From contig NZ_QGMP01000001.1 in NCBI RefSeq assembly GCF_003259185.1, positions 1,798,001 to 1,862,000 of the forward strand: DNA of 64,000 nucleotides, written 5' to 3'. Source of the stretch: Isoalcanivorax indicus (lineage in GTDB: Bacteria > Pseudomonadota > Gammaproteobacteria > Pseudomonadales > Alcanivoracaceae). A program made the translations under genes and the position numbers. Position 1 is the first letter of the stretch, and every line of letters starts with the position of its first letter. A model generated the notes under the pieces. The model saw only the letters and a list, made by a program, of their open reading frames with translations. It did no database searches and was not told the DNA's origin. Shown one piece after another: positions 18,886 through 29,339 of this stretch.

Positions 18886-19695
18886 TTATTCGCTCTGGTC
18901 CATGGCGGCACGCATTTCCGCCAGCAGACCCGCTACCTGCGCCGGAATCGCCTCCGGCTGCTGTGCATGATCGGCGATACGCTGAACCAGCGCGCTGCCC
19001 ACCACAACCCCATCGGCAACCCGCGAGACCGCCTGTGCCGATGCAGCGTCCTTGATACCAAAGCCGACCCCGATGGGCAATTTCGCATGTTTGCGAATTG
19101 TTTCCACCTTGGCCGCGACTTCCTCGGCATTCAGCGACGCGGAACCGGTCACGCCCTTGAGAGAGACGTAGTACAGGTAACCCGTACCGGCCTCGGCGAT
19201 GGTCTGCATACGCGCTTCGGTGGTGGTCGGCGCCAGCAGAAAGACCCGGTCCAGACCATGCTGATCAAACAGCGGTGCCATCTCGACCGCCTCTTCTGGC
19301 GGCAAGTCCACCAGCAGAACGCCGTCGACACCCGCCGCCGCCGCCCGCTCCGCGAACACCTCGTAACCCATGGCTTCCACCGGATTGAGGTAGCCCATCA
19401 GGACCACCGGCGTGGTGTCGTTGTCCTGACGGAACTGGCGCACCATGTCGAGGACACCCAGCAAGGTCGTCCCGGCGGCCAGCGACCGCTCACAGGCGAG
19501 CTGAATCACCGGGCCATCGGCCATCGGATCGGAAAACGGCATGCCCAGCTCGATGATGTCGGAACCCGCCTCCACCATGGCGTGCATCAGGGGCACCGTC
19601 ACCGATGCGGACGGATCACCCGCCGTCACATAGGGAATCAGTGCCTTGCGCCCCTGCGCCGCGAGTGCGGCAAAACAACCTGCAATACGACTCAC
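18886..19695 (-). CDS. trpA: Tryptophan synthase alpha subunit TrpA
   Basis: 269 residues. The start is GTG at 19695 with AGGAG six bases upstream. Family marks: [11 protein letters not shown], the catalytic Glu in [36 protein letters not shown], and GVTGSASLN loop with [12 protein letters not shown]. It cleaves indole-3-glycerol phosphate to indole and glyceraldehyde 3-phosphate and passes indole to TrpB. Third gene of the trpF-trpB-trpA run. Confidence 0.97.
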   Translation of the reverse strand: MSRIAGCFAALAAQGRKALIPYVTAGDPSASVTVPLMHAMVEAGSDIIELGMPFSDPMADGPVIQLACERSLAAGTTLLGVLDMVRQFRQDNDTTPVVLMGYLNPVEAMGYEVFAERAAAAGVDGVLLVDLPPEEAVEMAPLFDQHGLDRVFLLAPTTTEARMQTIAEAGTGYLYYVSLKGVTGSASLNAEEVAAKVETIRKHAKLPIGVGFGIKDAASAQAVSRVADGVVVGSALVQRIADHAQQPEAIPAQVAGLLAEMRAAMDQSE

Positions 19696-19715
19696 CTGAA
19701 ACTCCTCGGGATGAA

Positions 19716-20921
19716 TTACTGACCTTCCATGGCGGCGACAGTATGGATGTCCTTGTCGCCCCGCCCGGACAGGTTGATGATGATGCTCTGCTGCGGCGAC
19801 ATGGTCGGCGCCAGCTTGGCGGCATAGGCCACGGCATGTGCCGTTTCCAGGGCCGGCATGATGCCCTCGGTCCGCGTCAGTTCGTGGAACGCCGCCAGCA
19901 CTTCCTTGTCCGTGGCCGCCACATACTGCACCCGCCCGATGTCCTTCAGCCAGGCATGCTCGGGGCCGACACCGGGATAATCCAGCCCGGCAGACACCGA
20001 ATGCGTATGGATGATCTGGCCGTCAGCATCTTCCATCAGATAGGTCCGGTTGCCGTGCAGCACCCCGGGACGTCCCGCTGACAACGGCGCCGCATGACGG
20101 CCCGTCTCCAGACCGTCACCACCGGCTTCCACGCCATACATGGCAACGCTGTCGTCATTCAGGAACGGATGGAACAGGCCGATGGCGTTGGAGCCACCGC
20201 CCACACAGGCCACCAGCGCATCCGGCAGGCGCCCGGTCTGCTCCAGATGCTGGGCGCGCGCTTCGCGACCGATGATGCAATGGAAATCACGCACCAGCGT
20301 CGGATACGGATGCGGCCCGGCCACGGTGCCAATGATGTAATAGGTATCATCAACGTTGGTCACCCAGTCACGCATGGCCTCGTTCATGGCGTCCTTGAGC
20401 GTGGCCGAACCCGAAGTGACCGGAATCACTTCTGCGCCCAGCAACTTCATGCGAAACACATTCAGCTTCTGCCGCTCGACGTCCTCAGCGCCCATATAGA
20501 TCTGGCACTTGAGCCCGAGCCGCGCCGCCACCGTGGCGGTGGCCACACCGTGCTGGCCCGCCCCGGTCTCGGCAATCACCCGCGGCTTGCCCATGTGCTT
20601 CGCCAGCAGCGCCTGACCGATGGTGTTGTTCACCTTGTGCGAGCCGGTGTGATTCAGATCTTCGCGCTTGAGAAAGATCTGCGCCCCACCCAGTTTCTTC
20701 GACCAGCGTTCTGCCAGATACAGCGGCGACGGACGACCCACGTAGTGCGCCATATCACGATCGAAATCAGCCCGGAACACGGGGTCATCACGTAGCTGGA
20801 CATAGGTGTCTTCCAGCTCGGCCAGTGCCGCCATGAGGGTCTCGGACACGAACCGGCCACCGTAAGCACCGAAGTGCCCACGCGGGTCGGGAAAGGCTGC
20901 ATAATCGGGACGTTCTGTCAC
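19716..20921 (-). CDS. trpB: Tryptophan synthase beta subunit TrpB
   Basis: 401 residues; GTG start at 20921 with AGGAG six bases upstream, overlapping the trpF stop as GTGA. The PLP lysine is in [11 protein letters not shown], the substrate loop is [12 protein letters not shown], and the phosphate-binding glycine run is [10 protein letters not shown]. It condenses indole and serine to tryptophan. Coupling to trpF suggests one transcript. Confidence 0.97.
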   Translation of the reverse strand: MTERPDYAAFPDPRGHFGAYGGRFVSETLMAALAELEDTYVQLRDDPVFRADFDRDMAHYVGRPSPLYLAERWSKKLGGAQIFLKREDLNHTGSHKVNNTIGQALLAKHMGKPRVIAETGAGQHGVATATVAARLGLKCQIYMGAEDVERQKLNVFRMKLLGAEVIPVTSGSATLKDAMNEAMRDWVTNVDDTYYIIGTVAGPHPYPTLVRDFHCIIGREARAQHLEQTGRLPDALVACVGGGSNAIGLFHPFLNDDSVAMYGVEAGGDGLETGRHAAPLSAGRPGVLHGNRTYLMEDADGQIIHTHSVSAGLDYPGVGPEHAWLKDIGRVQYVAATDKEVLAAFHELTRTEGIMPALETAHAVAYAAKLAPTMSPQQSIIINLSGRGDKDIHTVAAMEGQ

Positions 20922-21586
20922 CTGCTACTCCTCGCGTTGGCTGCCGTGGCAACCTGCTCTATGAAGGCGTTGATCGCCGTGGCGCTCTTGATGCCCTTGC
21001 ACGCGCTGCCTGTCGCATCATGCGCCTCGACACCGCCGCTGACATCCACGGCCCAGGGCTGTACCTGCTGCACCGCCACGGCCACATTGGCAGGCGTCAG
21101 GCCGCCCGCCAGAATCAGGGGCAATGGCATGGACGCCGGAATCCGCCCCCAGTCGAAGGTCGCGCCCGTGCCGCCCGGCAGGCCCGGCACCCAGGCATCC
21201 AGCAGGATGCCGCGCGCGCCGGCCTCGGCGTAACGCTGCGCTTCGCGCGCCGGGTCCAGCCCGTCGCGCATGGCCAGCGCCTTGAACCAGGGCCGCCCGA
21301 AGCTGGCGCAATAGTCCGGCGTTTCCTCACCATGGAACTGGAGCATGTCCAGCGGCACCCGCGCCAGCAGGTCCTGCACCTGTGCTGCGGGCCAATCCAC
21401 AAACAGCCCGACACTGGTGACAAACGGCGGCAACACGGCACACAGCCCCGCCGCCGTCTCGGCACTGACGGCGCGAGGGCTGGGCGGGTGAAACACCAGC
21501 CCGACAGCATCTGCCCCCGCCTGCGCTGCGCTGAGCGCGTCTTCCGGCCGGGTAATGCCACAGATCTTGGTGCGGGTGCGAAACAA
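20918..21586 (-). CDS. trpF: Phosphoribosylanthranilate isomerase TrpF
   Basis: 222 residues from TTG at 21586, chosen because GGAG sits seven bases upstream and it leads straight into [16 protein letters not shown], the family N-terminus with catalytic Cys. The Asp acid and phosphate-binding regions appear as DVSGGVE and [10 protein letters not shown]. It isomerises phosphoribosylanthranilate in tryptophan synthesis. The larger frame up to 21712 is an unrelated extension toward truA. Ends with a four-base overlap into trpB. Confidence 0.94.
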   Translation of the reverse strand: MFRTRTKICGITRPEDALSAAQAGADAVGLVFHPPSPRAVSAETAAGLCAVLPPFVTSVGLFVDWPAAQVQDLLARVPLDMLQFHGEETPDYCASFGRPWFKALAMRDGLDPAREAQRYAEAGARGILLDAWVPGLPGGTGATFDWGRIPASMPLPLILAGGLTPANVAVAVQQVQPWAVDVSGGVEAHDATGSACKGIKSATAINAFIEQVATAANARSSR

Positions 21587-21681
21587 AAGACGTCTCCGAC
21601 GGTGGGCGCCCGGCACCTGTGGCGCCAGCGGCTTGCCCGATGATAACAAAATTCGGTGAGCAGAGCGTAACGGCAGCAGCG

Positions 21682-22488
21682 CTACCCGCCATCCAGATCG
21701 TCCGGCAGCCACTGCGGCCCCAGGCGCCGCGTCGGCAAGGCAAAGTCACTGTCGTAGGTCACCCCCACCAGATACAGCCCGAACGGCGGCGCCGTCACGC
21801 CGCCCTGCCGACGATCCCGGGCCGCCAGGACTTCACCGGCCCATTCCGGCGACTTCTTGCCACAGCCGATGGCCATGAGCACACCTGCAATGTTGCGCAC
21901 CATATGCATCAGAAAGGCATTCGCCTCCGCCTCCAGCACGATCAATGGCCCCCGCTGGTACAGTTCCAGCCGATGCAATGTCTTGATGGGCGACTTGCCC
22001 TGGCAGGCGATACCGCGATAAGAGGTAAAATCGTGGGTGCCCCGCAAGGCGGGCAACGCGGCACGCATGCGCTCGACGTCCAGGGGCCGGTAGTTCCAGG
22101 TGATCTGCCGGTTGAACAGCGCCGGACGGATCGGGTCGTTATAGATCACGTAACGATAACGGCGCGCCTGGGCGCCGAAGCGAGCATGAAACGTCTCGGG
22201 TACCGGCTTCGCCCAGAGAATGGCAATGTCCGGGGGCAGATTGGTGTTGGCGCCGTACACCCAGCCCCGCTCGGTACGCTCGGCATCGGTGTCAAAATGG
22301 ATCACCTGCCCGGTGGCGTGCACACCGGCATCGGTGCGTCCGGCGCAGCTCAGCGCCACACGATGATTGGCCACCTTGCCCAGTGCTTGCTCCACCGCCA
22401 ACTGCACAGACGCCACACCCGGCTGCTGTGTCTGCCAGCCGTGGTAGCGGCTACCGTCGTATTCAACACCAAGGGCAATACGGGTCAT
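21682..22488 (-). CDS. truA: tRNA pseudouridine(38-40) synthase TruA
   Basis: 268 residues from ATG at 22488; GTG at 22500 is an alternative. The catalytic aspartate lies in CAGRTDAGVHATGQV. Other family stretches: YDGSRYHGWQ, NTNLPPDIAI and NAFLMHMVRNIAGVL. It isomerises uridines 38-40 of the tRNA anticodon arm. Placed between fimV and trpF, the usual Pseudomonas-type order, but isolated from fimV by a 551-bp gene-free, repeat-rich region. Confidence 0.95.
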   Translation of the reverse strand: MTRIALGVEYDGSRYHGWQTQQPGVASVQLAVEQALGKVANHRVALSCAGRTDAGVHATGQVIHFDTDAERTERGWVYGANTNLPPDIAILWAKPVPETFHARFGAQARRYRYVIYNDPIRPALFNRQITWNYRPLDVERMRAALPALRGTHDFTSYRGIACQGKSPIKTLHRLELYQRGPLIVLEAEANAFLMHMVRNIAGVLMAIGCGKKSPEWAGEVLAARDRRQGGVTAPPFGLYLVGVTYDSDFALPTRRLGPQWLPDDLDGG

Positions 22489-22628
22489 GGGCTCGGGCAC
22501 GCGCGCGTTCAGTTACGGGCTGCACAGGATAGCCCCCAACGGGCCGGATGCAAGCGCAGCTTGTTATGATGGCGAGTGGCTGCATCGCACACGCGCCGTG
22601 GCAAAGAGGGTCACCCTCCAGCAGAGAG

Positions 22629-22739
22629 GCGTTGAGGCGGGGTACGCCCTTCCGGGAACGCTCAAGCCATCCATGGGCGCTCTTTCTTTGGCCATCCATG
22701 GCCAAAGATGTCCCTCCAGGGCGCACCCCGCCTCAACGC
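22629..22739. repeat. Inverted repeat, 22-bp arms
   Basis: Arms 22629-22650 and 22718-22739 are reverse complements with one mismatch (A versus G). The 67-base interior contains two CCATCCATGG copies, one forming GGCCATCCATGGCC. The shape resembles intergenic palindromic elements, but I cannot name the family. Confidence 0.65.
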
Positions 22740-22832
22740 CGCAGCGAGATTTGATGTCCGGTGGCTATAAAGGGTTCTGGAGGAACAAAACCATCGACCG
22801 TCTGCCAGCTTGAAGACCGGGCTGCGCGTGAC

Positions 22833-22951
22833 GGCCCTCGGGGGGCGGGTAAAGGGTTTCTGGACCTTCGAGAGGCATGGATGCCGAACGAGAGCCCCCA
22901 TGGACGGGTTCACGGCGTGTCCAGAAACCCTTTACCCGCCCCCCGAGGGCC
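22833..22951. repeat. Perfect 33-bp inverted repeat, 53-base loop
   Basis: Arms 22833-22865 and 22919-22951 are exact reverse complements. The loop contains AGGCATGGATGCC and a CATGGACGGGTTCACGG stretch, a type of loop I associate with dispersed intergenic elements in marine gammaproteobacteria (recollection, not a search). An imperfect partial copy of an arm (AAAGGGTTCTGGA) is seen near 22767. Confidence 0.75.
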
Positions 22952-22990
22952 ATAACCACCCAACCAAAAAAGAATGGAATCACATCCACA

Positions 22991-23017
22991 AAAAAACCGC
23001 CCGAAGGCGGTTTTTTT
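22991..23017 (-). terminator. Intrinsic terminator after fimV, bidirectional
   Basis: A-run, CCGCC, loop CGAA, GGCGG, T-run. In the minus direction it follows the fimV stop by about 20 bases and ends in a run of U. It can also work on the other strand. Confidence 0.88.
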
Positions 23018-23039
23018 ATCGTGCAACCGAGGCAGGAAA

Positions 23040-25952
23040 TCAGCCCACCTGGGCCAGCAACTCCCGCGCTTCGGATTGCTGCTGGTCGTTGCCCTCAGCG
23101 ACCACCTCGTTGAGGATGTCGCGGGCACCATCCGTGTCGCCCATGTCGATGTAAGCCCGCGCCAGATCCAGCTTGGTCGCGTTCTCGTCGGTTTCGCCGA
23201 GGAAATCGAAGTCATCGTCGTCACCCAGACCGGCATCCTCCGACAAGCGAACCGCCGGTGCAGGAGCGGCCGGGCGCGGCGCTTCAACAGCCGGGGTACT
23301 GGCCGCCGGCGGCGCCGGTTCCGGCGTGTCGTCCAGAGACAGGATGTCATCCAGATCATCCGCGCGCGATGCAACAGGCTCCAGCTCGATATCGTCCAGC
23401 GAAATCTCGTCATTCAGACCGCTGTCATCCAGATCGACATCCTCGAGACTGATGTCCTCCAGCTCCGGCATGTCCAGGCTCAGGCTGTCATCCGCTGCCG
23501 GACGCGGCGCAGGCTCGTCCAGCGTCAGATCATCCAGTGACAGATCCAGATCGTCCTCGTCCACGCTTGCGGTTTCGGTCGTGACACCAGAGAACTCATC
23601 GCTGACGTCATCCAGCTTCAGTTCGCCGAAATCCATGTCACCGCCAGCGTCATCCAGCAGACCCGCCCCCGTGTCGAGTTCGAGCACCGGGTCCGCTTTC
23701 AGGCTGGCAGAGATTTCTTCGTCCGACAGGCTCTCTTCATCACTGTCGTTGATGCTGTACTTGTTGCTGGCTGCGGCGGGTGTGCGCGGGGCTTCCGGGG
23801 CAGGCTCGGACGGCACATCCAGATCGAAATCACCGAAATCGTCGAGGCTGTCTTCCAGCTCCAGTATCTCGTCGTCCTGTGCATCATCCGCACTGTCATC
23901 CAGCGTCAGGATATCGTCATCGGCGCTGTCGACCGACGGACGCTCGTTGCGGGGCGCCGGTTGCGCGGTCAGGTCCATGGCCAGGTCGTCAAACGACAGG
24001 TCGTCGTCGGCCGCGGTGTCACCGCCACCCAGCCGGGGGCGCAGTGCGGCAATATGCTTGTCCAGATCGCCATTCAGACCACCGAGCTTGGTCGCTTCCT
24101 GTTCGAAGGCGGCACTGTCCTGGCTCTCGACCAGTACATCCAGCAGCCGCTTCTTCAGATCAATTCGGCCCGGCTCCTGGGAAATGGCATTGCGCAGATG
24201 GGCGGTGGCCTGCGGGTACTGGCCATAGGCCATGAACACTTCGACCTGCTCCAGCGGGTCCTGGCGACCGGCCGCGGGCGCCGCGTCTGCGCCGTCGTCG
24301 CTGTCGGCAAACGGGTCTTCGTCATCACTCGCGGACAAATCCGGCAGGAAATCGTCATCGTCACCGAAGGCTTCCATCTCGGCGTCATCGTCCGCCCCGG
24401 CGGCGGCGTGCTGACGGCGGCGCTGCAATACCGCCAGCAATACCAGCAGCAGCAACAAAAGGGCCGCACCGGCCAGCACCAGGGGGTTGCCCAGCAGGTT
24501 GTCCATCAGCGAGGGCTGTGGCGGGGTCGGCGGCGCGGTCTGGGGCGGCGTGGTCGGCCGCTCGCGCTCGGCCGGGGTGGCCGGGGCAACCGCTACCGCC
24601 TCGTCGTCTTCGTCTTCGCGGGTGGCGTCATCGGCATCGGTGATGCGTGCCTCCGACTCGGTAGCGTCTTCACTGCGCTCCTCGTCGTCTGCCTCGTCAG
24701 CACCGATCAGTGCAGGGACTGGCGCCAGCAGGCTGTCGTCTTCGTCGGCGTCGATGCCGCGCTCTTCCCGCAGGCGGCGCAGCTCTTCCTGCAGGCGGGT
24801 AATCTGGTCGTTGCGCAGCCGCAGGATATCCTCACCGGTATTGACCTGGTCTTCGAGGTCGCGCAGCCGGTCGGCCAGTTCGCGATTCTCGCGGCGCATC
24901 TGATCGAGCTGTTCGTCGCGTTGCAGCAGTTCGTTTTCCAGTGCGGCGCCGTCGCCGGCCCGGGCGGAACCGGCTCCCGTGCCGGCCCCGCTGCCCTCGG
25001 TGTCCGGTGCCACCAGGGTCACGCGGCCCTGATCCGGGCGCGTGGTCGCTACATCTGTATCACGGGTACGTGGTGTGCCATCCAGCTGCTGTCGGCCAGG
25101 CTGCTGGATACCACGTGCCTCCAGCAGCGCACGCCACTGCCGGTTCTGTTCGGCCACCGAAGCCAGTGCCTCGCGGGTGCTGAGGCGGCGGGCCTCTTCT
25201 TCGCTGGGCAGGCGCAGTACGGCGCCTTCGCGCACCAGGTTCACGTTATTGTTGATGAAGGCATCCGGGTTCATCTCCTGGATCACCATCATCATCTGCT
25301 GCACGGACACGCTGTCGTTGGGCCGGTTGTCACGGGCGATGCGCCACATGGTGTCGGAACCACGAACCGTATGGGTGCGCGTGGTCGCAGGCTCGCGGGT
25401 TGCCGGGCGCGGCGTGGCCGGGGCAGCCACGCGCGGCGTATCACGCTCGGGCGCGGTCTCCGGACGCGGTTGCGGGCGCGGCTGCGGAGCCGGGTCCGGG
25501 CGCGCTGGCGGGGCCGTCGCGGCCGGTGCCTGGGGGCTGCTGCGCCGATCCGCCGCATAGCTGGGCGGGTCCAGCAGCACCGTGTATTCACGCAACATGC
25601 GTCCGGTAGGCCACAGGTATTCGACGAGGAAGTTCAGATAGGGTTCGCGCACCGGCTGCCGAGTGGTAACACGCACCACCCCGCTGCCGTCTTCAGAGAG
25701 ATTGACTTCGAAGCGAAGCTCGCTGTGCATCGACTGGCGGTCGACACCCGCCACCGCGAAATCGCGATCCGAAGCCAGGCTGACCAGCAGCTGCTCCTGA
25801 TTCAGGTCGCCGGTATCACGCAACGTGATCTTCATGTCCAGCGGCTGATTGAGGTAGGAATTGAGCGTGTAATCCCCGACACCAAGCGCCGACGCCAGCC
25901 CTGGCAAAAACAATGCCACTGCGGTGAAACCGATCCCAAGTCTTCGCAACAT
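23040..25952 (-). CDS. fimV: FimV-type polar assembly / twitching motility protein
   Basis: 970 residues. Order: signal peptide (cleavage near LASA), FimV N-terminal region starting LGVGDYTLNSYLNQPLDM, proline-rich linker, LysM-like peptidoglycan-binding segment about 192-250 (TVRGSDTMWRIARDNR), coiled coil about 335-400, one membrane helix about 489-510, and a long, very acidic cytoplasmic region with TPR-like stretches (YGQYPQATAHLRNAI). It ends with the conserved FimV C-terminus (KLDLARAYIDMGDTDGARDI). In Pseudomonas FimV organises the pole for type IV pili and cAMP signalling. Located in its usual place between usg and truA. Confidence 0.93.
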   Translation of the reverse strand: MLRRLGIGFTAVALFLPGLASALGVGDYTLNSYLNQPLDMKITLRDTGDLNQEQLLVSLASDRDFAVAGVDRQSMHSELRFEVNLSEDGSGVVRVTTRQPVREPYLNFLVEYLWPTGRMLREYTVLLDPPSYAADRRSSPQAPAATAPPARPDPAPQPRPQPRPETAPERDTPRVAAPATPRPATREPATTRTHTVRGSDTMWRIARDNRPNDSVSVQQMMMVIQEMNPDAFINNNVNLVREGAVLRLPSEEEARRLSTREALASVAEQNRQWRALLEARGIQQPGRQQLDGTPRTRDTDVATTRPDQGRVTLVAPDTEGSGAGTGAGSARAGDGAALENELLQRDEQLDQMRRENRELADRLRDLEDQVNTGEDILRLRNDQITRLQEELRRLREERGIDADEDDSLLAPVPALIGADEADDEERSEDATESEARITDADDATREDEDDEAVAVAPATPAERERPTTPPQTAPPTPPQPSLMDNLLGNPLVLAGAALLLLLLVLLAVLQRRRQHAAAGADDDAEMEAFGDDDDFLPDLSASDDEDPFADSDDGADAAPAAGRQDPLEQVEVFMAYGQYPQATAHLRNAISQEPGRIDLKKRLLDVLVESQDSAAFEQEATKLGGLNGDLDKHIAALRPRLGGGDTAADDDLSFDDLAMDLTAQPAPRNERPSVDSADDDILTLDDSADDAQDDEILELEDSLDDFGDFDLDVPSEPAPEAPRTPAAASNKYSINDSDEESLSDEEISASLKADPVLELDTGAGLLDDAGGDMDFGELKLDDVSDEFSGVTTETASVDEDDLDLSLDDLTLDEPAPRPAADDSLSLDMPELEDISLEDVDLDDSGLNDEISLDDIELEPVASRADDLDDILSLDDTPEPAPPAASTPAVEAPRPAAPAPAVRLSEDAGLGDDDDFDFLGETDENATKLDLARAYIDMGDTDGARDILNEVVAEGNDQQQSEARELLAQVG

Positions 25953-26087
25953 GGTTGAACCCTTTATTTATTATGCCTGCCATCCGCGGAGGGATTCATG
26001 GCATGTCATCACCCAGCATCACCGAATTGTGCATTCCCAGTCTGCACAAACCTAGAAACTGTGTCACATATTGCCAGTAAGTATCCA

Positions 26088-27116
26088 TCACAGATGGTCT
26101 TTTATCAATAATCGGGCAATTTGTACACAGTTGAGGGCGGCGCCCTTGCGCAGGTTATCGGCCACCAGTGACAGATTCAGGCTCTGCTCGCGGGACACGT
26201 CCGCACGCACACGGCTGACACGTACGCTGTCCTGCCCCACGGCATCGTCCAGTGCCGTGGCGCCGAGCGGCCCGTCGCTGACCACCAGGCCCGGGGCATT
26301 GGCGAGGGTAATGGCCGCCTCTTCCGGCGCCAGCGGCTGGGCAGTTTCCAGCTGCACGGCAAGACTGGTGCCGAAAAACACCGGGATGCGCAGGCAGGTG
26401 GCGTTCACCCGCAAGCCCGGATCAGCCAGCAGCCGCAATGTTTCCAGAACCAGCCGCACCTCGGCGCGGCTGGCGCCGCTCTGCAACGCCGGTGAGGTTT
26501 CCGGGTGCGCATTGAAAGCGATCTGGCGGCCGAACTGCTTCACTTCCGGGCTCTGGCCGTTGAGCAGGCGCGCCGTCTGGCCCGCCAGCTCATCCACCCC
26601 GGCCCGCCCGGCGCTGGACACGGGTTCGCATACGGTCACGTTGACCGCGCCCAGACCCGCCTGATCTGCGAGCGGCTTCAGCACCATGGCCAGCTGTATC
26701 GCGGCCGGCGACGGGCTGGCGATGATGCCGCGCTCACGAAAGTCGGCCAGCATGTCGGGGTTGACCTCCGGCACGATCACCGGCACATCCTGCTCGGCGG
26801 CAAAGGCACCGCTGCAATCAATGACGATGGCCCCGGCTTCGGCAGCACGCTGGGCCTCATCGCGGGCCACCTCTTCCGGTACCGCAAAGAAGGCCAGCTG
26901 CACGCCACTGAAGTCGAAGCCGTCCAGTGCCCGGATGGCCAGATGATGCCCGCGCAACGCCAGCCGTCGCCCGGCGGACTCTTGCGAGGCCAGCAGCGTT
27001 ACATTGCCCAGGGGCAGATCACTCTCCCCCAGGATCTCCAGCAGCATCTCGCCCACCAGGCCGGTGGCGCCGACAATGGCGATATCGAACTGGCGTCCAG
27101 TCTGGTCATCGGTCAT
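26088..27116 (-). CDS. usg: USG-1-type aspartate-semialdehyde dehydrogenase paralogue, catalytic Cys missing
   Basis: 342 residues. Rossmann start [19 protein letters not shown] and the general fold of aspartate-semialdehyde dehydrogenase are clear. At the position of the catalytic motif NPNC the sequence reads SPSP (134-137), so Pro137 replaces the nucleophilic Cys. That argues against dehydrogenase activity; a regulatory or structural role is possible. ATG overlaps the asd stop as ATGA, so it is coupled to asd and precedes fimV. Usg proteins of unknown role are common at this site. Confidence 0.9.
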   Translation of the reverse strand: MTDDQTGRQFDIAIVGATGLVGEMLLEILGESDLPLGNVTLLASQESAGRRLALRGHHLAIRALDGFDFSGVQLAFFAVPEEVARDEAQRAAEAGAIVIDCSGAFAAEQDVPVIVPEVNPDMLADFRERGIIASPSPAAIQLAMVLKPLADQAGLGAVNVTVCEPVSSAGRAGVDELAGQTARLLNGQSPEVKQFGRQIAFNAHPETSPALQSGASRAEVRLVLETLRLLADPGLRVNATCLRIPVFFGTSLAVQLETAQPLAPEEAAITLANAPGLVVSDGPLGATALDDAVGQDSVRVSRVRADVSREQSLNLSLVADNLRKGAALNCVQIARLLIKDHL

Positions 27117-28228
27117 ACATTGTGCTCAAGCAGGATGCGCAACATGCGACGCAGCGGTTCGGCAGCGCCCCACAGCAGCTGGTCGCCGACGGTAAAGGCG
27201 TTGAGGTACTCCGGCCCCATGTTCAGCTTGCGCAGGCGCCCCACGGGCACAGTCAGGGTGCCGGTTACGGCGGTCGGCGTCAGGTCACGCAGGGTCGCTT
27301 CACGCTCATTGGGCACCACTTTCACCCAGTCGTTGGCTTCTGCCAGCATGCTGTTGATCTCGTCCATGGGCACATCGCGGGTCAGCTTGATGGTCAGTGC
27401 CTGGCTGTGGCAGCGCATGGCGCCGATGCGCACACAGGTGCCGTCCAGCGGGATCGGGTTGCCGCTGCGACCCAGGATCTTGTTGGTTTCCACCTGGGCT
27501 TTCCATTCTTCCTTGCTCTGGCCGTTTTCCAGCTGCTTGTCGATCCAGGGCAGCAGACTGCCGGCAAGGGGATGACCGAAATGTTCGACTGGCAGATGAC
27601 CGCGCATGGTCTCAGCGACCTGGCGATCAATGTCCAGGATGGCACTCTTCGGGTCGGCCAGCAGGCCGCTGACGTCGGCGTTGATCTTGCCCATCTGCGC
27701 AATCAGCTCGCGCATGTTCTGTGCACCGGCACCGGACGCTGCCTGATAGGTCTGGGCACTGGCCCACGCCACCAGACCGGCATTGAACAGGCCGCCCAGG
27801 GCCATCAGCATCAGGCTGACGGTGCAGTTGCCGCCAACGTAGTTCTTCACGCCAGACTGTACCGCTTCGTCGATCACCCGGCGATTGACCGGGTCCAGAA
27901 CGATCACGGCATCATCCTTCATACGCAATGCCGAGGCCGCATCAATCCAGTAGCCCTTCCAGCCTGCTTCACGCAGCTTCGGGAATACCTCGTTGGTGTA
28001 GTCACCGCCCTGGCAGGTGATGATCACATCCAGCGCTTTCAGCTCATCAATATTGTGCGCGTCCTTGAGCAGCGGGATGTCCTTGCCCACATCCGGGCCC
28101 GGCTGGCCGGTCTGGGACGTGGAAAAGAACACCGGCTCGATGTCGGCAAAATCATTCTCGGCGCGCATGCGCTCCATCAGTACCGAGCCGACCATACCGC
28201 GCCAGCCCACAAATCCTACCTGTTTCAT
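27113..28228 (-). CDS. asd: Aspartate-semialdehyde dehydrogenase Asd
   Basis: 371 residues, of the gammaproteobacterial type: [18 protein letters not shown] at the N-terminus, catalytic Cys135 in [12 protein letters not shown], and [15 protein letters not shown] with the catalytic His region. It reduces aspartyl phosphate to aspartate semialdehyde, feeding lysine, threonine, methionine and diaminopimelate. Lies between leuB and usg. Confidence 0.96.
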   Translation of the reverse strand: MKQVGFVGWRGMVGSVLMERMRAENDFADIEPVFFSTSQTGQPGPDVGKDIPLLKDAHNIDELKALDVIITCQGGDYTNEVFPKLREAGWKGYWIDAASALRMKDDAVIVLDPVNRRVIDEAVQSGVKNYVGGNCTVSLMLMALGGLFNAGLVAWASAQTYQAASGAGAQNMRELIAQMGKINADVSGLLADPKSAILDIDRQVAETMRGHLPVEHFGHPLAGSLLPWIDKQLENGQSKEEWKAQVETNKILGRSGNPIPLDGTCVRIGAMRCHSQALTIKLTRDVPMDEINSMLAEANDWVKVVPNEREATLRDLTPTAVTGTLTVPVGRLRKLNMGPEYLNAFTVGDQLLWGAAEPLRRMLRILLEHNV

Positions 28229-28259
28229 AATCTGCTCCTGTTGCTCAGCAAGTGTGTGT

Positions 28260-29339
28260 TCAGGAAGCCTTCAGACGCGCCGCCACCGCATCGCCCATTT
28301 CGGCGGTGCTCACCTTGCGGCAGCCGTCTGTATGAATATCCGCTGTGCGCAGGCCGTCCTCGAGCACAGCTTCCACCGCTTTCTCGATGGCGGTGGCCAC
28401 ATCACCCCGATCGAGGCTGTAACGCAGCAACATGGCCAGCGACAGAATGGTCGCCAGCGGGTTGGCAATACCCTGACCGGCAATATCCGGGGCTGAGCCG
28501 TGACACGGCTCGTAAAGCCCCTTGCGCTGCTGGTCCAGCGACGCAGACGGCAGCATGCCGATGGACCCGGTCAGCATGGCGGCTTCGTCGGACAGGATGT
28601 CGCCGAACAGGTTGCCAGTCACCATGACATCAAACTGCTTCGGCGCGCGTACCAGCTGCATGGCGGCGTTGTCCACATACATGTGTGACACCTCGACATC
28701 CGGATAATCGGCAGCCAGTTCGTTGATCACTTCTTTCCACAGCTCGGTCACTTCCAGCACATTGGCCTTGTCGACAGAGCACAGGCGCTTGCCCCGGGCG
28801 CGCGCCAGTTCGAAGGCCACCCGGCCGATGCGGCGGATTTCGCTCTCGCTGTAGACATCCGTATTGAAGCCGACGCGCTCACCGTTTTCCTCACGAATGC
28901 CACGCGGCTGACCGAAATAGATGCCGCCGGTCAGTTCACGCACGATCAGGATATCCAGACCGCTGACCACTTCCGGCTTGAGGCTGGAAGCACCGGCGAG
29001 CTGCGGAAACAGGATCGCCGGGCGCAGGTTGGCGAACAGACCCAGTTCGGCGCGCAGGCGCAGCAGGCCGCGCTCAGGGCGCTTGGCGCGTTCAATAGTG
29101 TCCCACTTGGGGCCACCAATAGAGCCGAACAGGATGGCGTCGGCGGCTCGCGCCTTGTCCAGCGACACCTCTGGCAGCGGGTCACCGTGCACGTCATAGG
29201 CCGCCCCGCCCACCAGCGCTTCATCAGTGCTGATGTCCAGACCGAAACGTTCGGTCGCCGCATTCAGTACCTTCACCGCCTCGGCGACAATCTCGGGCCC
29301 GATACCGTCACCGGGCATGATCAGAATCTGTTTGCTCAC
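28260..29339 (-). CDS. leuB: 3-isopropylmalate dehydrogenase LeuB
   Basis: 359 residues; GTG start at 29339 overlapping the leuD stop (GTGA). Marks: [40 protein letters not shown] and the metal/NAD site [15 protein letters not shown] with [15 protein letters not shown]. It oxidatively decarboxylates 3-isopropylmalate in leucine synthesis. Member of the leuC-leuD-leuB operon. Confidence 0.97.
   Translation of the reverse strand: MSKQILIMPGDGIGPEIVAEAVKVLNAATERFGLDISTDEALVGGAAYDVHGDPLPEVSLDKARAADAILFGSIGGPKWDTIERAKRPERGLLRLRAELGLFANLRPAILFPQLAGASSLKPEVVSGLDILIVRELTGGIYFGQPRGIREENGERVGFNTDVYSESEIRRIGRVAFELARARGKRLCSVDKANVLEVTELWKEVINELAADYPDVEVSHMYVDNAAMQLVRAPKQFDVMVTGNLFGDILSDEAAMLTGSIGMLPSASLDQQRKGLYEPCHGSAPDIAGQGIANPLATILSLAMLLRYSLDRGDVATAIEKAVEAVLEDGLRTADIHTDGCRKVSTAEMGDAVAARLKAS

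Larger units (their letters stand above)
22489..23039. other. Gene-free truA-fimV spacer with two inverted repeats
   Basis: 551 bp without a credible gene. It holds a 22-bp near-perfect inverted repeat (22629-22739), a 33-bp perfect inverted repeat (22833-22951) and the fimV terminator (22991-23017). Short open frames here read through the palindromes and have no start signals or family resemblance. The truA promoter must lie within or just beside it. Confidence 0.7.

Noticed and set aside
22662-22989. Short open frames on both strands in the truA-fimV spacer
   Set aside because: They read through the inverted repeats; similarity between them is due to the palindrome, not to protein conservation.
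23173-24228. Serine-rich repeat protein or tandem repeat array
   Set aside because: It is the antisense of the acidic fimV tail; the repeated bases encode Asp/Glu runs in fimV.
23961-25958. 665-codon open frame on the plus strand
   Set aside because: Antisense to fimV; composition follows the low-complexity complement of fimV and no family is seen.
26927-28627. 566-codon open frame on the plus strand
   Set aside because: Antisense to usg, asd and part of leuB, all well recognised.
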